A stretch of DNA of 64,000 nt, taken from positions 21,356,006 to 21,420,005 of the forward strand of contig NC_073691.1 in NCBI RefSeq assembly GCF_029784155.1, read 5' to 3'. Positions 45,714 through 58,270 of this stretch are shown piece after piece. The DNA is from Uranotaenia lowii (Eukaryota > Arthropoda > Insecta > Diptera > Culicidae). The position numbers and the translations under genes were made by a program. The notes below the pieces were generated by a model. It was not told where the DNA came from and ran no database searches. It saw nothing but the letters and a program-made list of their open reading frames with translations. Numbering within the stretch: the stretch's first letter is position 1; every line of letters starts with the position of its first letter.

Positions 45714-46477
45714 CTGCGGAACGAGAAAGAGAGAGAGAGAAACAGAGACGGAATGTCCGGAAATGAGTTGACGATGAAAATTTCTAAAGGGGAGGGTTGG
45801 GCCACTACTAAGTGGGATCACGCAAACACACTGCAAAACAAAAATCCTTCCCATCGGGACGGCGAGACTCTCGTCAAAAATCGGCTGGTTGAGAACTGCG
45901 TCCGGTTGCGAGGGATGGGTGGATTTCAAGCGGGAACCGACAGCGCTTTCGAAAAAATATGAAGCCCCGGTTCTTAATCAGTTGACAAAAACAACATGTG
46001 GGGGTGTTCAAAAAATTCCAAAACAAAACAAGTCAACTTCTTCCTGTTTTAAAATGGAACGAGAAATCGAAGCAAAATATTTTGGAGCATTTTGTTAGCA
46101 GTAAGTTTTAGTCGGGGTCAACCGAGTTCTACCAATTTTTCTTCAGCTTCGATTTCTGTTGAGGGAATTCCAATTGTTGCTCAGTGAGCTCACTTCGTAC
46201 TCTCTTCAAAAATCCTGGCGTTGAGAGTTTTTGTTCCGCGATTTTTTCTTCAAAAACTGTATTTTTTTAACAGAATCAAACACCAAAAAATGAGTTGACA
46301 CTTTTTTGCAGTGTCAACACAGTAAAAATGATGAAAAAATAATATGAACTGGAAAAATTGTGCCTGTCAAAAATAGCTGATTGAGCACACATTCCTGTCC
46401 GATCGCGCACCGTTGGAACTTCAACGGGTCAAAGTCGAATCGAATCGAATCGGACCAAAATGAAAACATGTACCCAC

Positions 46478-46619
46478 CTCCTTGTCTTCTTCCTCCAGGG
46501 TGAATTCCTTCTTTTTGACAACCTTGAGCTGGTTGCGGAAGTTGAATTCGGCGGCCTTCTTCTGCAGCTTGGCGAATTTGTTCTCGTACTTGGAGACCTT
46601 CTTCAGCGTTGGCTTAACG
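46478..46619 (-). CDS. wupA: troponin I, constitutive exon (VKPTLKKVSKYENKF...)
   Basis: A 142-base exon between acceptor TTAACGCAG and donor GTGGGT. It encodes VKPTLKKVSKYENKFAKLQK, then KAAEFNFRNQLKVVKKKEFT and LEEEDKE, almost identical to fly troponin I. This holds the part of troponin I that contacts actin-tropomyosin after the inhibitory region. The split Phe codon (TT from the previous exon plus C here) restores the conserved GKFVKP. Confidence 0.95.
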
Positions 46620-46720
46620 CTGCGTTAATGGAAGAAAGAAGAAAAAGGTAAACAAACAATTAGTGACGCCCGTTCAGTGATGCCATCTGTGCATTCTGCG
46701 GCAGCGTGGATAATACTCAC

Positions 46721-46764
46721 AATTTACCGCGCAGGTCGTTGACTTGGGCGTTCAGGTCGGAAAT
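46721..46764 (-). CDS. wupA: troponin I, constitutive exon (ISDLNAQVNDLRGK)
   Basis: A 44-base exon, acceptor AACCAATAG, donor GTGAGT, encoding ISDLNAQVNDLRGK plus two bases of Phe. This is the inhibitory-region exon just before KFVKPTLKK; NDLRGKF is a hallmark of insect troponin I. The next intron is only 101 nt. The acceptor has a poor pyrimidine tract, which may leave room for regulated splicing. Confidence 0.92.
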
Positions 46765-49700
46765 CTATTGGTTCGTGTTGAAGATTATTGTTGTCATTTT
46801 CAATTTAAGGCAGCCGGCCGGAAAAATGAAAAATATGTTAGAACAAGATTCTTTTGCGTTTCGAACTGACAAATCATAGAAAATTGACTAGCAGGTGAAA
46901 GTTTTGTTATCAAGGGGAAAAAACTAGTTTGAAATTTACAGTGAGCAGTGGAAGAATACAAGAACGGAAATGTAAATACACAGGATTAGAGGTGCGGTGA
47001 AGGGACAATTCTACTGGAAAATCTGGTATGTGCAAGTCCTCGGTAATGTCTACATTTGCCGGAGGTGACCATTTCTCTACAGGAACCCTGGGTAGGGCTG
47101 TTAGTTTTTTTTTTCTAAACAGTGAAAGCTAACAAATAGCACAATACTGAAACTGGAAACGATCAGCGCTTGGCACCGCTGCTGTGGAGCTTTGGCGTGG
47201 GATTTTTAATTTCAGTTAAGCCGTTGGACGGAGTTAGTTTTAAATCATAGATAAATCGTTCAAAACGTGTGGTAGTGTGTATTGTGTTTATTTTCATTTT
47301 GGTTCTTTAATCGGAGTAGCTGGGAGATTGTGTACGTGTGGATGTAAGTTTGCGCGCGTTTGCTTGTAAATAACTTAAAATAACGTAAAAAAAACGAAAA
47401 AATACAAAACAGTGACTACATTTCCTGGCGCTAAGCACCAGTTCCCTTTCCATTTGGACAGAGAAAGATAGAAAGTGAATACACGGTAGAAGAGCACAGT
47501 GACGACGAACAAAAGAAACAGATATGTGGTAACATGGCCCGCGCGATGTTTGAAATCAAGGTCAGTTTGTAACGAAAATGAATTTAACAATTTGACAGCA
47601 CAACACAATAGAAATAGAGAGAGAGAAAGAAAGATACAGATACATTAGAAGAGAAAGAGAGATAGGAAAAGTGTAACATAAAGTCAACAGGAATGTAAGA
47701 GAGAGAGACACTGATTACAATCAGCGGTAAGACGTTTTTGTTTCCGAATTGGCACTTAGTGACGGTGTTAGACTTTGGACAAGAAATGTGAAACGGAACA
47801 GTGTTGCCAGCCGGTTTTGTTAGATACTACACCGGGGTGGCAACATGTGGAACAGTGACAATTTTCGGTGCTGGTTGAAGCTCAATAAAGGCTTATGAAC
47901 CAGTTCCAATTTCGGTACGATGTGAAGGTTATATTTATTTCAGGAATTCAGTCGAAACGAACATAAACAATCGACAGAACAGAATGTTGGAGATTATCTT
48001 TGAGAAGGTACTGCACAGTATGGCACATTGAAAATCTGCTTTACAAAACAATTGCTTTCGTTTTAGTTTTTTTGATTCGTAGAGTCATTACTAGGATTTT
48101 CTGGAGCTATCTCAACAAAAGTTTTTCTTCATTGACAAAAAAAACCTTTTTGTTTTTCAAAAATCGATGTCAAATAACACATTACAACATGGGATTCCAG
48201 ACACTGGTTAGTACACTGTAAACAAAAATGTAAATCGTAGAAATCGCAAAAAACAGCGTGCATTACTGGACTAAGGGGTGGGCGGGGCTTTTGCTAAGGT
48301 TTTGATTGTTGTTGGTTGTTTCTTCTAAAAGGAGCGTCCCGATAGATAAGCGAAACAAATACACGCAAAAAAATGTTAGGCAGTCAAATCGGTCAACCGA
48401 GCTGTCAGATAATCACTAGAAATCTGAACGGCAACACTGCGGTAACGATGAAGGAACTTGCCCTAAGGTTTATTTCATTGGGTGGCATTTCTTTATTTCA
48501 CAAGTTTTCAAATCCATCGAATAATTTTGCACCTGTAGGATTGGAAAACTGTGGCAGGTAACAAAGAAACGTCCAACTCAACCTATAGCAGCTTCCTTCA
48601 CAACCAAAAAATTCACTTTACAGAACTAATAGATACTCAACGAATTAATAATTGTTACTTCACATTTTGTGGGGCAGATCTATCTGACAGGAGGAAAACA
48701 AAAACAACAATAATAAAAAAAACGCCGGATATTAATACACTCTATATAAAAAAACCCTAATCTATCTGTGCCATACTGTTGTTTCTAAAGGGAATTCTAT
48801 TCTGTTCTAATTTTCAGAATTTCTAGCAGACCGGTAATTTCTATTGCGATGTTGTTGGATCACTTTTTGAGTTGAGAAACTAGTCAAGTGAATTATTCAC
48901 AACAACACAAATTACGCTTACAGTCACCACCAGCATAAGGTCATGTGAAACACACGCGCGGGCTTAAATGTCACTTTTAGGATGTTGCTGTTTGTTGTTG
49001 TTGTTGTTGTCGTTGATGATGTAAGTTTTAGAAAAGGAAAGGGCTTTGTATTGTTTGACTGTTTCTCATGATGCTACTTACATTTGTAATCAGAAAAATA
49101 AATTTTAAAAGTCTTGTATTTTAACGTTTTTTTTTCCTTCTTACTTTCTTCCATAAGTGTTTGTGTGCGAAATTTTTGAATCTGTTCCCAGGAACAACAC
49201 TTTACTGAAAGTTAGACATTTTGGTGTTACGGCAGTGTTGCCGGGCGTGTACTGACTTCGCATAGGAATAGTAAATATGTGAGAAGAGTAATTCAACGAA
49301 TGTTTGAAGTTTGATGAACGAAATTTGAGCCCCTTGTGGTTGCGTTGCGATCCGATTGGGCTTCCTGATTACATTAGGTTAGTTTTCGATAAACAGAAAA
49401 CGTTCTTCCATGCTATTAGTATTACATCATGTGCCTTCGAAGTTACAAGCGTTATGCAGTTTTTCTATGTTTGCCACAGGGTAATTTACTTCAGCTAAAA
49501 CCAGGAAGGACTCATTCAAGAACCTAAAACTTCAAGACAATGGGTTTTTTCGGTTCTGCACAAAGCCTACTATGTGAAGTGATTGTTGAGGTTAATGTTT
49601 GCTCAATGCCAAAAAATCGGTCACAAACAATTTGCGAGTACTGTTTCATGAAACAAGTTGTTCGTATTTATTGCAACACAAAGCCTACCGAACGAAATTT

Positions 49701-50636
49701 CATGACACAGTTCTCCATTCTGTTAACTACACTGAGTTTAAAATCACTGTACATTCTAACTACTTTTCAGGGTTAGTTCTTAGACGAAAATTGGATGTAA
49801 ATGTTGAAACATGTGATTTATTTGACATTGTTTATTGATAATAAAAAATTAAAGAAAAATTGAGTCAACTTTTTCATTCTACGAAATTTAAATCTTTGAG
49901 TTATTCTACGTGATACTCGGTATTCTGATTTGAAAAGCTGGTTTTTTTCAATGAAAATGATTCTCCGAAGTTGGTTTTTTTCTTCGGTCAAAATACAAAA
50001 CTTTTGTGTGAAACATTGAATCCCGATAAAATATACTTTTTATTACAAGCAAACAAGTGCAAGTTGGATACGAGCGTGTAGATTACCACACCGAAACAAA
50101 TTGCCGTATCACTTTCGGATGTATATGTGGGTGAATATTTCTAAACTGTGTACTAGTAGACAAAGAGAGCGGGAAAGTGGTAGTCCAGCAGAAAGATTCT
50201 GGCGTCTTGATAGGTGTTTTGAACCTCCTGCTGGATTCATCCTCCACGGGTGTAACTGAAAGCTCAGACGGCCCTTGACAGGCGAAAAGACGGTATTTTG
50301 TGAACTTGAATGTTACAAAAACAAAATACTACGATGAGCTGCATCGGCAGCGATTAATCGCTCTTAAAGAAAATCAGTACAACTGTCGGGCTCTGATTGT
50401 TTTGATACTTTGGATTTGTAATGGTTTGTTTATTTGGAGTTTGATAATGTTGGTTGAAATTTTCAAACGAACATAATTAGACGAAAAACGAAACAAACGA
50501 ACAAGAAAAAAATGGTACATGATGTTGAGAAAACAAAACAATTTCAAATTAAACAGAATGAGTATTGATTATTGAATCGCAAAAGTAGTGAATAATAACA
50601 AAGAGAGAAAACAAATGTTTAACTCTGCGGCAGTAC
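46765..50636. other. troponin I intron
   Basis: About 3.9 kb with no recognised exon. It has a GA-rich stretch near 47610-47720 (AGAGAGAAAGAAAG), a GTT microsatellite near 48990-49020, and several mixed-composition islands (47160-47220, 49180-49260) without open homology. Confidence 0.55.
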
Positions 50637-50737
50637 CTCCCAATCTCTTTTCCGGACTTCATATTCCAGATCGTACTTTTGGCCTTCACATGAATACATA
50701 CGCTCGAAATATTCTTTAACAATGTCTTTCAACACGT
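50637..50737 (-). CDS. wupA: troponin I, mutually exclusive exon A
   Basis: A 101-base exon, acceptor CATTCGCAG, donor GTACTG, encoding (D)VLKDIVKEYFERMYSCEGQK then YDLEYEVRKRDWE. It aligns with fly wupA exon 6 (EEYYERMYICEGQKWDLEYE in the fly). The phase (one base before, phase 0 after) equals that of exon B at 51968-52068. In flies this position has alternative exons used in different muscle types. Confidence 0.92.
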
Positions 50738-51967
50738 CTGCGAATGGGAAAACGAATGTGCAAGACACGTTCAGTTCAGTTGTGAAATTAAACAGTAAAA
50801 AAAGTAAAGAAGTGAGAGAATCAAAACTACAGGCTATAAGAGAGTTGCTCTAAGTCTAATGTGCTGGATGGATTCATGAAAAGTTTCCTTTCCCTACTGA
50901 ATGTACGGGGCTTTGCGCCTACTGCGATTGAGAATTTTTCTGGGCCAGTTTCTATTACAGTGTTTGACAGCTACTAGGGCATCTGTTTGCCCCCTGCAGC
51001 TGTTAAACTGCGTCAAACTTGGGCTTCCAATTCTCCTGATTGTTCCTTGCTGAGATTCGTTTGCTGATGGGTAACGAAAGAGTTGGATAGAATATTTAAG
51101 AGAGAAGTTCATTTGTACACTGATTTCATTCAAGAGAATAATGTAATCAATTATTTTTCTCTAGTTGATACGAGAGAGAATCGATTGAGCATGAATCGAA
51201 TGATTTCAAACGATTTGATGAAAGAAAACTGTCGAATGACGAGGGGCGAAAAGATTGTTGCGGGATCTAAACGGTCGGCCATGTTTCTACTACGAGTGAG
51301 ACTGATTCAAAGTCACACAATTGAATGGTTGAAATTTTGAAAGCTGAGTGGAGGTTTAAGTCTTGTGCTCAATCAATGTGCTTTTAATCACTTGTTACTC
51401 GGACAGAATATACAACTGATTGGAAGTCACCGAAAGTCAAATCATTGAACAGCAGTGTCCTAAACAAACTTCATAGAAGAGTTCAACATTTCAATCAGTT
51501 CAAATGTGCAACAGTTCATCGTTTAGTCGAGAGGAGAAAATGGAGGAATGTTAGAACAAAATCCAACAGGTTACTGCGATCACTTTTTCGATAATCGGGT
51601 GCTCTGGGTGTGCTTTGGAGATGTATTTTGTATTTTTTTGTTTCAGTTAGGATTATAAGAGGTTAATGTCAAAGTTGACCAACGAAAATAAAAAATAAAA
51701 ATAGCACAGCTAGTTTTGCTCATATGTCTGTGACTGTAAAGTTTCGGGAAAATTTGACGACTTCAGCCATGTTTCGATAGCCAATCACAATGCTCTGATG
51801 CAAAATGTTTGAAACTTTTGTACGGGATACAAAAACGGAATGGTTGGTTCTGTGTGTGCGTGTCTATTTGTTGTGACAAACTATATTTAAAAAAAAATTG
51901 TTTTGTTGTTTTATTTTTGTTCTAGCAAACTCGATAAGTTCCGTAATCTCGCATAGCAAAATTTTAC

Positions 51968-52068
51968 CTCTAGTTGTTTCAATTTTTCCCCTCTTTCTAA
52001 ATCATACTTGTCACCTTCCAAACCGACTATCCTGTTCCAAAATTCGCGACAAAGAGTTTGCAGTTCAG
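51968..52068 (-). CDS. wupA: troponin I, mutually exclusive exon B
   Basis: A 101-base exon, acceptor TATGGCACAG, donor GTAAAA, encoding (A)ELQTLCREFWNRIVGLEGDK then YDLERGEKLKQLE. Same length and phase as exon A, and the shared core EGxKYDLE shows they are alternative versions of one exon. Its second half departs from the usual YEVRKKDWE; the change to RGEKLKQLE is unusual. Confidence 0.88.
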
Positions 52069-52500
52069 CTGTGCCATAAGCGGTAGGAATAGAATTGTGG
52101 AAAACATAATTTAATCGTTGTCGGTTTTGCGAAAATAAGAATACTTAACTTAAAGGCATTGTTGGAAGAAAAAAATCACTAACGTTCCTACAAAAATCTA
52201 AAAATCTATGTTTTTGTTAACTGAAGTTTCCTTATTCTTCTTTAAGCTACATCCCTTTTAAATCAATAAATTCTTTCAAAAAACAAATTGATGGCGATGA
52301 AACAGCCCAGCCTATGGCTTAACACCTTGCAAACTAAGAAGAAAAATTTGATGCTGGAACTCAATTCTCAACGTCAACGACCTCAAGTTGAATTAACACT
52401 AAACATACCGACACTTTGTATATACCTATTCATACCGCGAGCGGTCAAATGACGGCAAACACCGTTTTCGCTAAAACTCCCTTGTTTCTCAACCGATTTC

Positions 52501-53000
52501 NNNNNNNNNNNNNNNNNNNNNNNNNNNNNNNNNNNNNNNNNNNNNNNNNNNNNNNNNNNNNNNNNNNNNNNNNNNNNNNNNNNNNNNNNNNNNNNNNNNN
52601 NNNNNNNNNNNNNNNNNNNNNNNNNNNNNNNNNNNNNNNNNNNNNNNNNNNNNNNNNNNNNNNNNNNNNNNNNNNNNNNNNNNNNNNNNNNNNNNNNNNN
52701 NNNNNNNNNNNNNNNNNNNNNNNNNNNNNNNNNNNNNNNNNNNNNNNNNNNNNNNNNNNNNNNNNNNNNNNNNNNNNNNNNNNNNNNNNNNNNNNNNNNN
52801 NNNNNNNNNNNNNNNNNNNNNNNNNNNNNNNNNNNNNNNNNNNNNNNNNNNNNNNNNNNNNNNNNNNNNNNNNNNNNNNNNNNNNNNNNNNNNNNNNNNN
52901 NNNNNNNNNNNNNNNNNNNNNNNNNNNNNNNNNNNNNNNNNNNNNNNNNNNNNNNNNNNNNNNNNNNNNNNNNNNNNNNNNNNNNNNNNNNNNNNNNNNN
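52501..53000. other. assembly gap (500 N)
   Basis: A second round-number gap, directly next to a TTTCAGATTCAGA repeat. The repeat is the probable cause of the break. Upstream troponin I exons could in principle be hidden here. Confidence 0.98.
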
Positions 53001-53165
53001 ATTTCAGATTCAGATTTCAGATTCAGATTTCAGATTCAGATTTCAGATTAAGATTCAGATTTCAGATTTCAGATTCCGATTTCAGATTTCAGATTCCGAT
53101 TTCAGATTTCAGATTCCGATTTCAGATTTCAGATTCCGATTTCAGATTTCAGATTCAGATTTAAA
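53001..53165 (+). repeat. simple repeat (CAGATTT/CAGATTC)
   Basis: Alternating CAGATTT, CAGATTC and CCGATTT heptamers and related hexamers with a 19-base composite rhythm at the right end (TTCCGATTTCAGATTTCAGA). Confidence 0.9.
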
Positions 53166-56100
53166 TTGCTGATTTAATCGGAACAGTTTTTAGATTTAGA
53201 ATGCGGTTTAAGATTTAGCAGTAAGATTACAAAATTTTATGCTGAGATTGTAGATTTCAAGTTTAATTGTTTATTTTAATTCTTTTTTGTTCAGACTCAG
53301 TTTGTAGAACAATTATTTCTGAAATTTAAAATTTAAAACATCGAAATCATACTTTTAAAATTATCGCTCTCTGAGCCGATTTACTTTCATAATCTTTTTC
53401 GGACACAAAGAGTTTAAATACCAAATTCCAGGTAAGATGATATATTATGAAATATTTAGAAGTATGATGAAATACTGATTACATAAAAATGGTATATTTA
53501 ATCTTACATTATTTGAACTTTTTGAACTGAATACTATGCAGAAGGTTTATCATAAGTGTAAGACAATTGCAGCGATTTAGGCGAATCCAAATGTTTGATT
53601 TTTTTACTTACTTGAAGGCTTTGATAAACTTTTAATTTAGACAGAAAACAAGAATTTTTTTAATTCGGCACGCAGGTTGTAAGGTTACTGGCTCTCAATG
53701 CTCCCGCCCGAACTAATGCAAACATATTGTTCGTTTGATGTTCCCAAGGCGGATTCATGATGCGAAATTTTCATCAAGAAATTTTTTTTCTGTTCTCCTT
53801 AGAATTCAGCCAATTTAGGTGAAAATATTATTTTTTTAAGTTTAAAAAATATCTTTTGAATTTTTTGTTTCAAATCTTTTCTAACTATTTCATGGAAATA
53901 CGCCGTGTAAAACGATGATAATATATTTTTCCATGATCATGATCATGGCTATCTTAAATGTAAAAAGAGCCGTTAGATAAACTTTGTTTAAAGCGAAGTC
54001 TAAAAGTTGATGAAGATGACAACATGTGTTTTTTCTCAATTTCTAAATAAATTAATATTTGATTGGGATTGGCAACAATGTGTCGAACAGAAGCTGCTCG
54101 GTTTCGGTCGCGTATTAAAAACGTGAAATATTGTGTATTTTTCAGTGGTTTCGAAAAAATTTCGTTTATTTCGAGTGATGGTGTTTAGTGCTAGCTAATC
54201 GAGTGATGATTGCTTCAATAATGCGTTCAAATAGCAAAGTTTTATAAAATTTCAAATTCTCTTCTTTTGTGGGTTTTTTGCATTTCGCCATATTTGCTGT
54301 GTGAAGAGATCTGCTGCTATACATGGTATAGGCGAAAAAGACTATAAAATACAGGTCTTAAAATGGTATATCATTTGTGTGTCACTGCTAAAAATATGTT
54401 TGAGCTGGTACCAACGGTTGCGTTCTGACGTGAATAAATTATATGTATCAAGTTATGCTGAAGTAATGCGGGTAGAAATGGTGTGAATTAGAAAAGAAAT
54501 AATCGGGCATTTTAGTGTTCGCTTGGTTGTTACTTCCGTTTGAAAAACGACAAATGAAAATAAGGATGTTTTGGTATTCAAGTTGGACAGAAAACAACAA
54601 TCCCAGCTAGCTGAATGGAATATAATCGATGAAGCGGAGGGAACCTGGTGAGCATGTTCCGTGTTGTTATGTTATCCTCTCTTTCTCTCTGGTTAAATCT
54701 TCAACACCTGTCTTTGTCTGTTGTGTAGTTGAGCATTATTCCTTCCTACTTCTATGTACGCTACGAATAAGGATTAGCAGAAGCGCTCAAATTAGAAACT
54801 TATTTCCTCTCTATCTTATCTTTTGATATTTGAAAAGCTAGGGGTGCTCGATTTCAATTGAAGTCACTCGTAGTTCAAAATGAAACTATCTTTGAGTATT
54901 TTTATTTTTTTGGCACTTTCTATTTTGGGATAGTTAAGGAAATTATTACAAATGGAGTATGTTTTTATATTTAAGATTTCAAATCATCTTCATTGTTCCA
55001 GCATGTTTTAAACGGATTAGCACTAGCATAAAGTTTGATTTCTTTTCCTCTTGTAAATTTTATTTTCAAATATCCAAAACCTTTATATATAACTTTTCTC
55101 CACTCATAAGACAGTTTTTCATCAAATCATAATAGTAAGCTCTTGGAATGAGACTTTGTTAGCAATTGATTGAAACAATAATAAATTGATAACCCATTGT
55201 AATGTGTTTGAAAAGAATCGTTTTTCTTTTTTAACAATCGAAAATCGGTTTACTGACCTATAAAGTTGTCAATCAAAGCTCTAGGTCCCATCTTGTACTT
55301 ATTCGTTTATATCAGGAAAAAATGTTCATAAAACCAGTTGAAATCTTTCTCAACGTTTATGATTAAATAATCTAACATTTTTAGATATCTAGGGGGATTT
55401 CAACTCTCTTGGAATAACTTATTCCATGTTTAAGTTTAGCCAGAGTTGTTGAAATGTTATTGAAATATGAAAAGGAAAAAAGTATTTTGTATAAGATCAG
55501 CAAAGTCCAGGCAAAAAATTGGGAATTTCCAATGTTAGTTCAGAAGTTCTAAATTGAGAACTTCTTCTATCTCTAATTTATATTTAACCAAACTAAATAT
55601 GAAAATTATTTTCAAATTTATGTGAGTTCAGACCATAATACCAATAAAACAAAAAAACGAGACTTAACTAGCTTTAATATAGGTAGCAAATATGAACAAC
55701 GTTTAATGAATATTATTATCTATATTTTATGATGAAATGGCCAGATCAGCGATAAATGATACTAGATTTGTTTGAATAGGTGTAATAATTCATTCCAATA
55801 GCTTACGTTGGCAGGAGAACAATTCGATTAAATTACTCATATAATTAGTAACAATAATTTATGAATCGCATAAATATTTCAGTTTGAGGCCGTGTCTTAT
55901 TTTCTTGAATTTTTTTTTTTCGTTTTATTCTAAAAAAGATACATAAAAGCAGTATTTTTATATTGTACTAATTAACATCAGAAGATTGAATGTTAATTTG
56001 AAAGGAATAATATTATAGTTAATCCCAGCCCATTTTTAAACAACAACAACAACAATAATAACAGAGTAAATTATACTTTTTTTCTCAATTGTTTGATGTG

Positions 56101-56398
56101 AGTAAACTTTAAAGTAATTGAAGGAATACGCTGTTAAAAATGTAGATTTTCTGATCATTTGAACTAAAGTTTGCCTAACAATAAAATATGTTTCAAGTTG
56201 TTGAATGGTAATCTTTCTTTATGAATTTTTGATAATTTAGGAGTTTCTTTATAAACTTTAAGAGATTAGGGAAACAGGTCAAAACATACTATAAACCATA
56301 CACTTGTCAAAAGTGTTTCCTGATCATATCCTCTAACCCAAACCTCCAACCTAAAACTTTTTTGCTAGGATGCAGAGGTGACCTCGGTCCTAAAGCGC
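53166..56398. other. AT-rich sequence, nothing recognised
   Basis: No exon-like island or inverted repeat of note. A CAA microsatellite lies at about 56040-56055. On the troponin I map this should be intron or upstream DNA. Confidence 0.5.
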
Positions 56399-56559
56399 AA
56401 TACAGTAAGGTTTTTTTTTACACTGATATACGTACCGCGTAAAAAAAAACCGTGTAAAAAAAAACCGTGTTAATTCCCGAAAACCGTGTAAAAAAAAACC
56501 GTGCTAATTCCCGAAAACCGTGTAAAAAAAGACCATTCGAATTCTGCAGCTCTGAAGTT

Positions 56560-57000
56560 CTGAGTTCTGACACTTAAGTCCTGAGGCCTGAGACCTGAGA
56601 CCTGAGACTTGAGACATGAGACCTGGACTTGGAAATATAGACTAGAGACATGAGACCTGAGACTTTAGACATGACACCTGAGACCTAAGTCCAGGGACCT
56701 GAGATCTGAGACATGAAACCTGAGACTTGAAGAATGAGACCAAAGACATGGGACATTAGACCTGAGACCTGAGACTAGAACCCTAAGACATAAAACACGA
56801 GACCTGAGACCTGAGACATGAGACTTGAGACTTAAGACATGACACCTAAGACCTGAGACCTGAGACATGAGACAAAAGGCATGAGACATGAGATATGAGA
56901 CCTGAGACCTGAGACATGAGACATAAGACATGAGACCTGAGGTATGAGACAAGAGCCATGAAAGATTAGACCTGAGACATGAGACATTAGACCTGAGACA
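56560..57000 (+). repeat. heptamer minisatellite (GAGACCT/GAGACAT), left
   Basis: Degenerate repeats of GAGACCT, GAGACAT and GAGACTT on the plus strand. Reading frames over it are by-products. The same array appears inverted at 60165-60600. Confidence 0.9.
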
Positions 57001-57001
57001 A

Positions 57002-58270
57002 GCTACTAGTGTTATTACCGCGAAAAATTATATTAGTTTCGATTACAGCTTGCGACCCCTCTAGTGAAAGGGTTTGACTTGTAGGTGACGAAAAATAGTG
57101 TCGTGACTTCGCTAGTACAAGCTACTAGTGTTAGTACCGCGAGAAATTAGTTTAGCTCCGGTTTCAACTTTCGACCGGTCAAATGAAAGGGTTTGACTTG
57201 TAGATGACGAAAAATAGTGTCGCGACTTCGCTAGTACAAGCTACTAGTGTTAGTACCGCGAGAAATTAGTTAAGCTCCGATTTCAACTTTCGACCCCTCT
57301 AGTGGAAGGGTTTGACTTCTACGTGATGAAAAATAGTGTCGCGACTTCGCTAGTACAAGCTACTAGTGTTAGTACCGCGAGAAATTAGTTTAGCTCCGAT
57401 TTCAACTTGTGACCGGTCAAGTGAAAGGGTTTGACTTGTAGGTAACGAAAAATAGTGTCGCGAGTTCGCTAGTACAGGCTACTAGTGTTAGTACCGCGAG
57501 AAATTAGTTAAGCTCCGATTTCAACTTTCGACCCCTCTAGTGGAAGGGTTTGACTTCTACGTGATGAAAAATAGTGTCGCGACTTCGCTAGTCCAAGCTA
57601 CTAGTGTTAGTACCGCGAAAAATTAGTTTAGCTCCGATTTCAACTTTCGACCGGTCAAGTGAAAGGGTTTGACTTGTAGGTAACGAAAAATAGTGTCGCG
57701 AGTTCGCTAGTACAAGCTACTAGGATTAGTACCGCGAGAAATTAGTTAAGCTCCGATTTAGACTTGGGACCCCTCTAGTGAAAGGGTTTGACTTGTAGAT
57801 GACGAAAAATAGTGTTGCGACTTCGCTAGTACAAGCTACTAGTGTTAGTACCGCGAGAAATTAGTTTAGCTCCGATTTCAACTTTCGACCCCTCTAGTGG
57901 AAGGGTTTGACTTCTACGTGATGAAAAATAGTGTCGCGACTTCGCTAGTCCAAGCTACTAGTGTTAGTACCGCGAAAAATTAGTTTAGCTCCGATTTCAA
58001 CTTTCGACCGGTCAAGTGAAAGGGTTTGACTTGTAGGTAACGAAAAATAGTGTCGCGAGTTCGCTAGTACAAGCTACTAGGATTAGTACCGCGAGAAATT
58101 AGTTAAGCTCCGATTTAGACTTGGGACCCCTCTAGTGAAAGGGTTTGACTTGTAGATGACGAAAAATAGTGTTGCGACTTCGCTAGTACAAGCTACTTGT
58201 GTTAGTACCGCGAGAAATTCGTTTAGCTCCGATTTCAACTTTCGACCCGTCAAGTGAAAGGGACTGAATT
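57002..58270 (+). repeat. 119-bp satellite array, left arm
   Basis: Eleven units start at 57002, 57121, 57240, 57359, 57478, 57597, 57716, 57835, 57954, 58073 and 58192, exactly 119 bp apart. Each has GCTACTAGTGTTAGTACCGC, TTTCAAC, either GACCGGTCAAGTG or GACCCCTCTAGTG, AAAGGGTTTGACTT and GTGTCGCGACTTCGCTAG. The GACCGGTC and GTCGCGAC words are palindromes. Confidence 0.97.
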
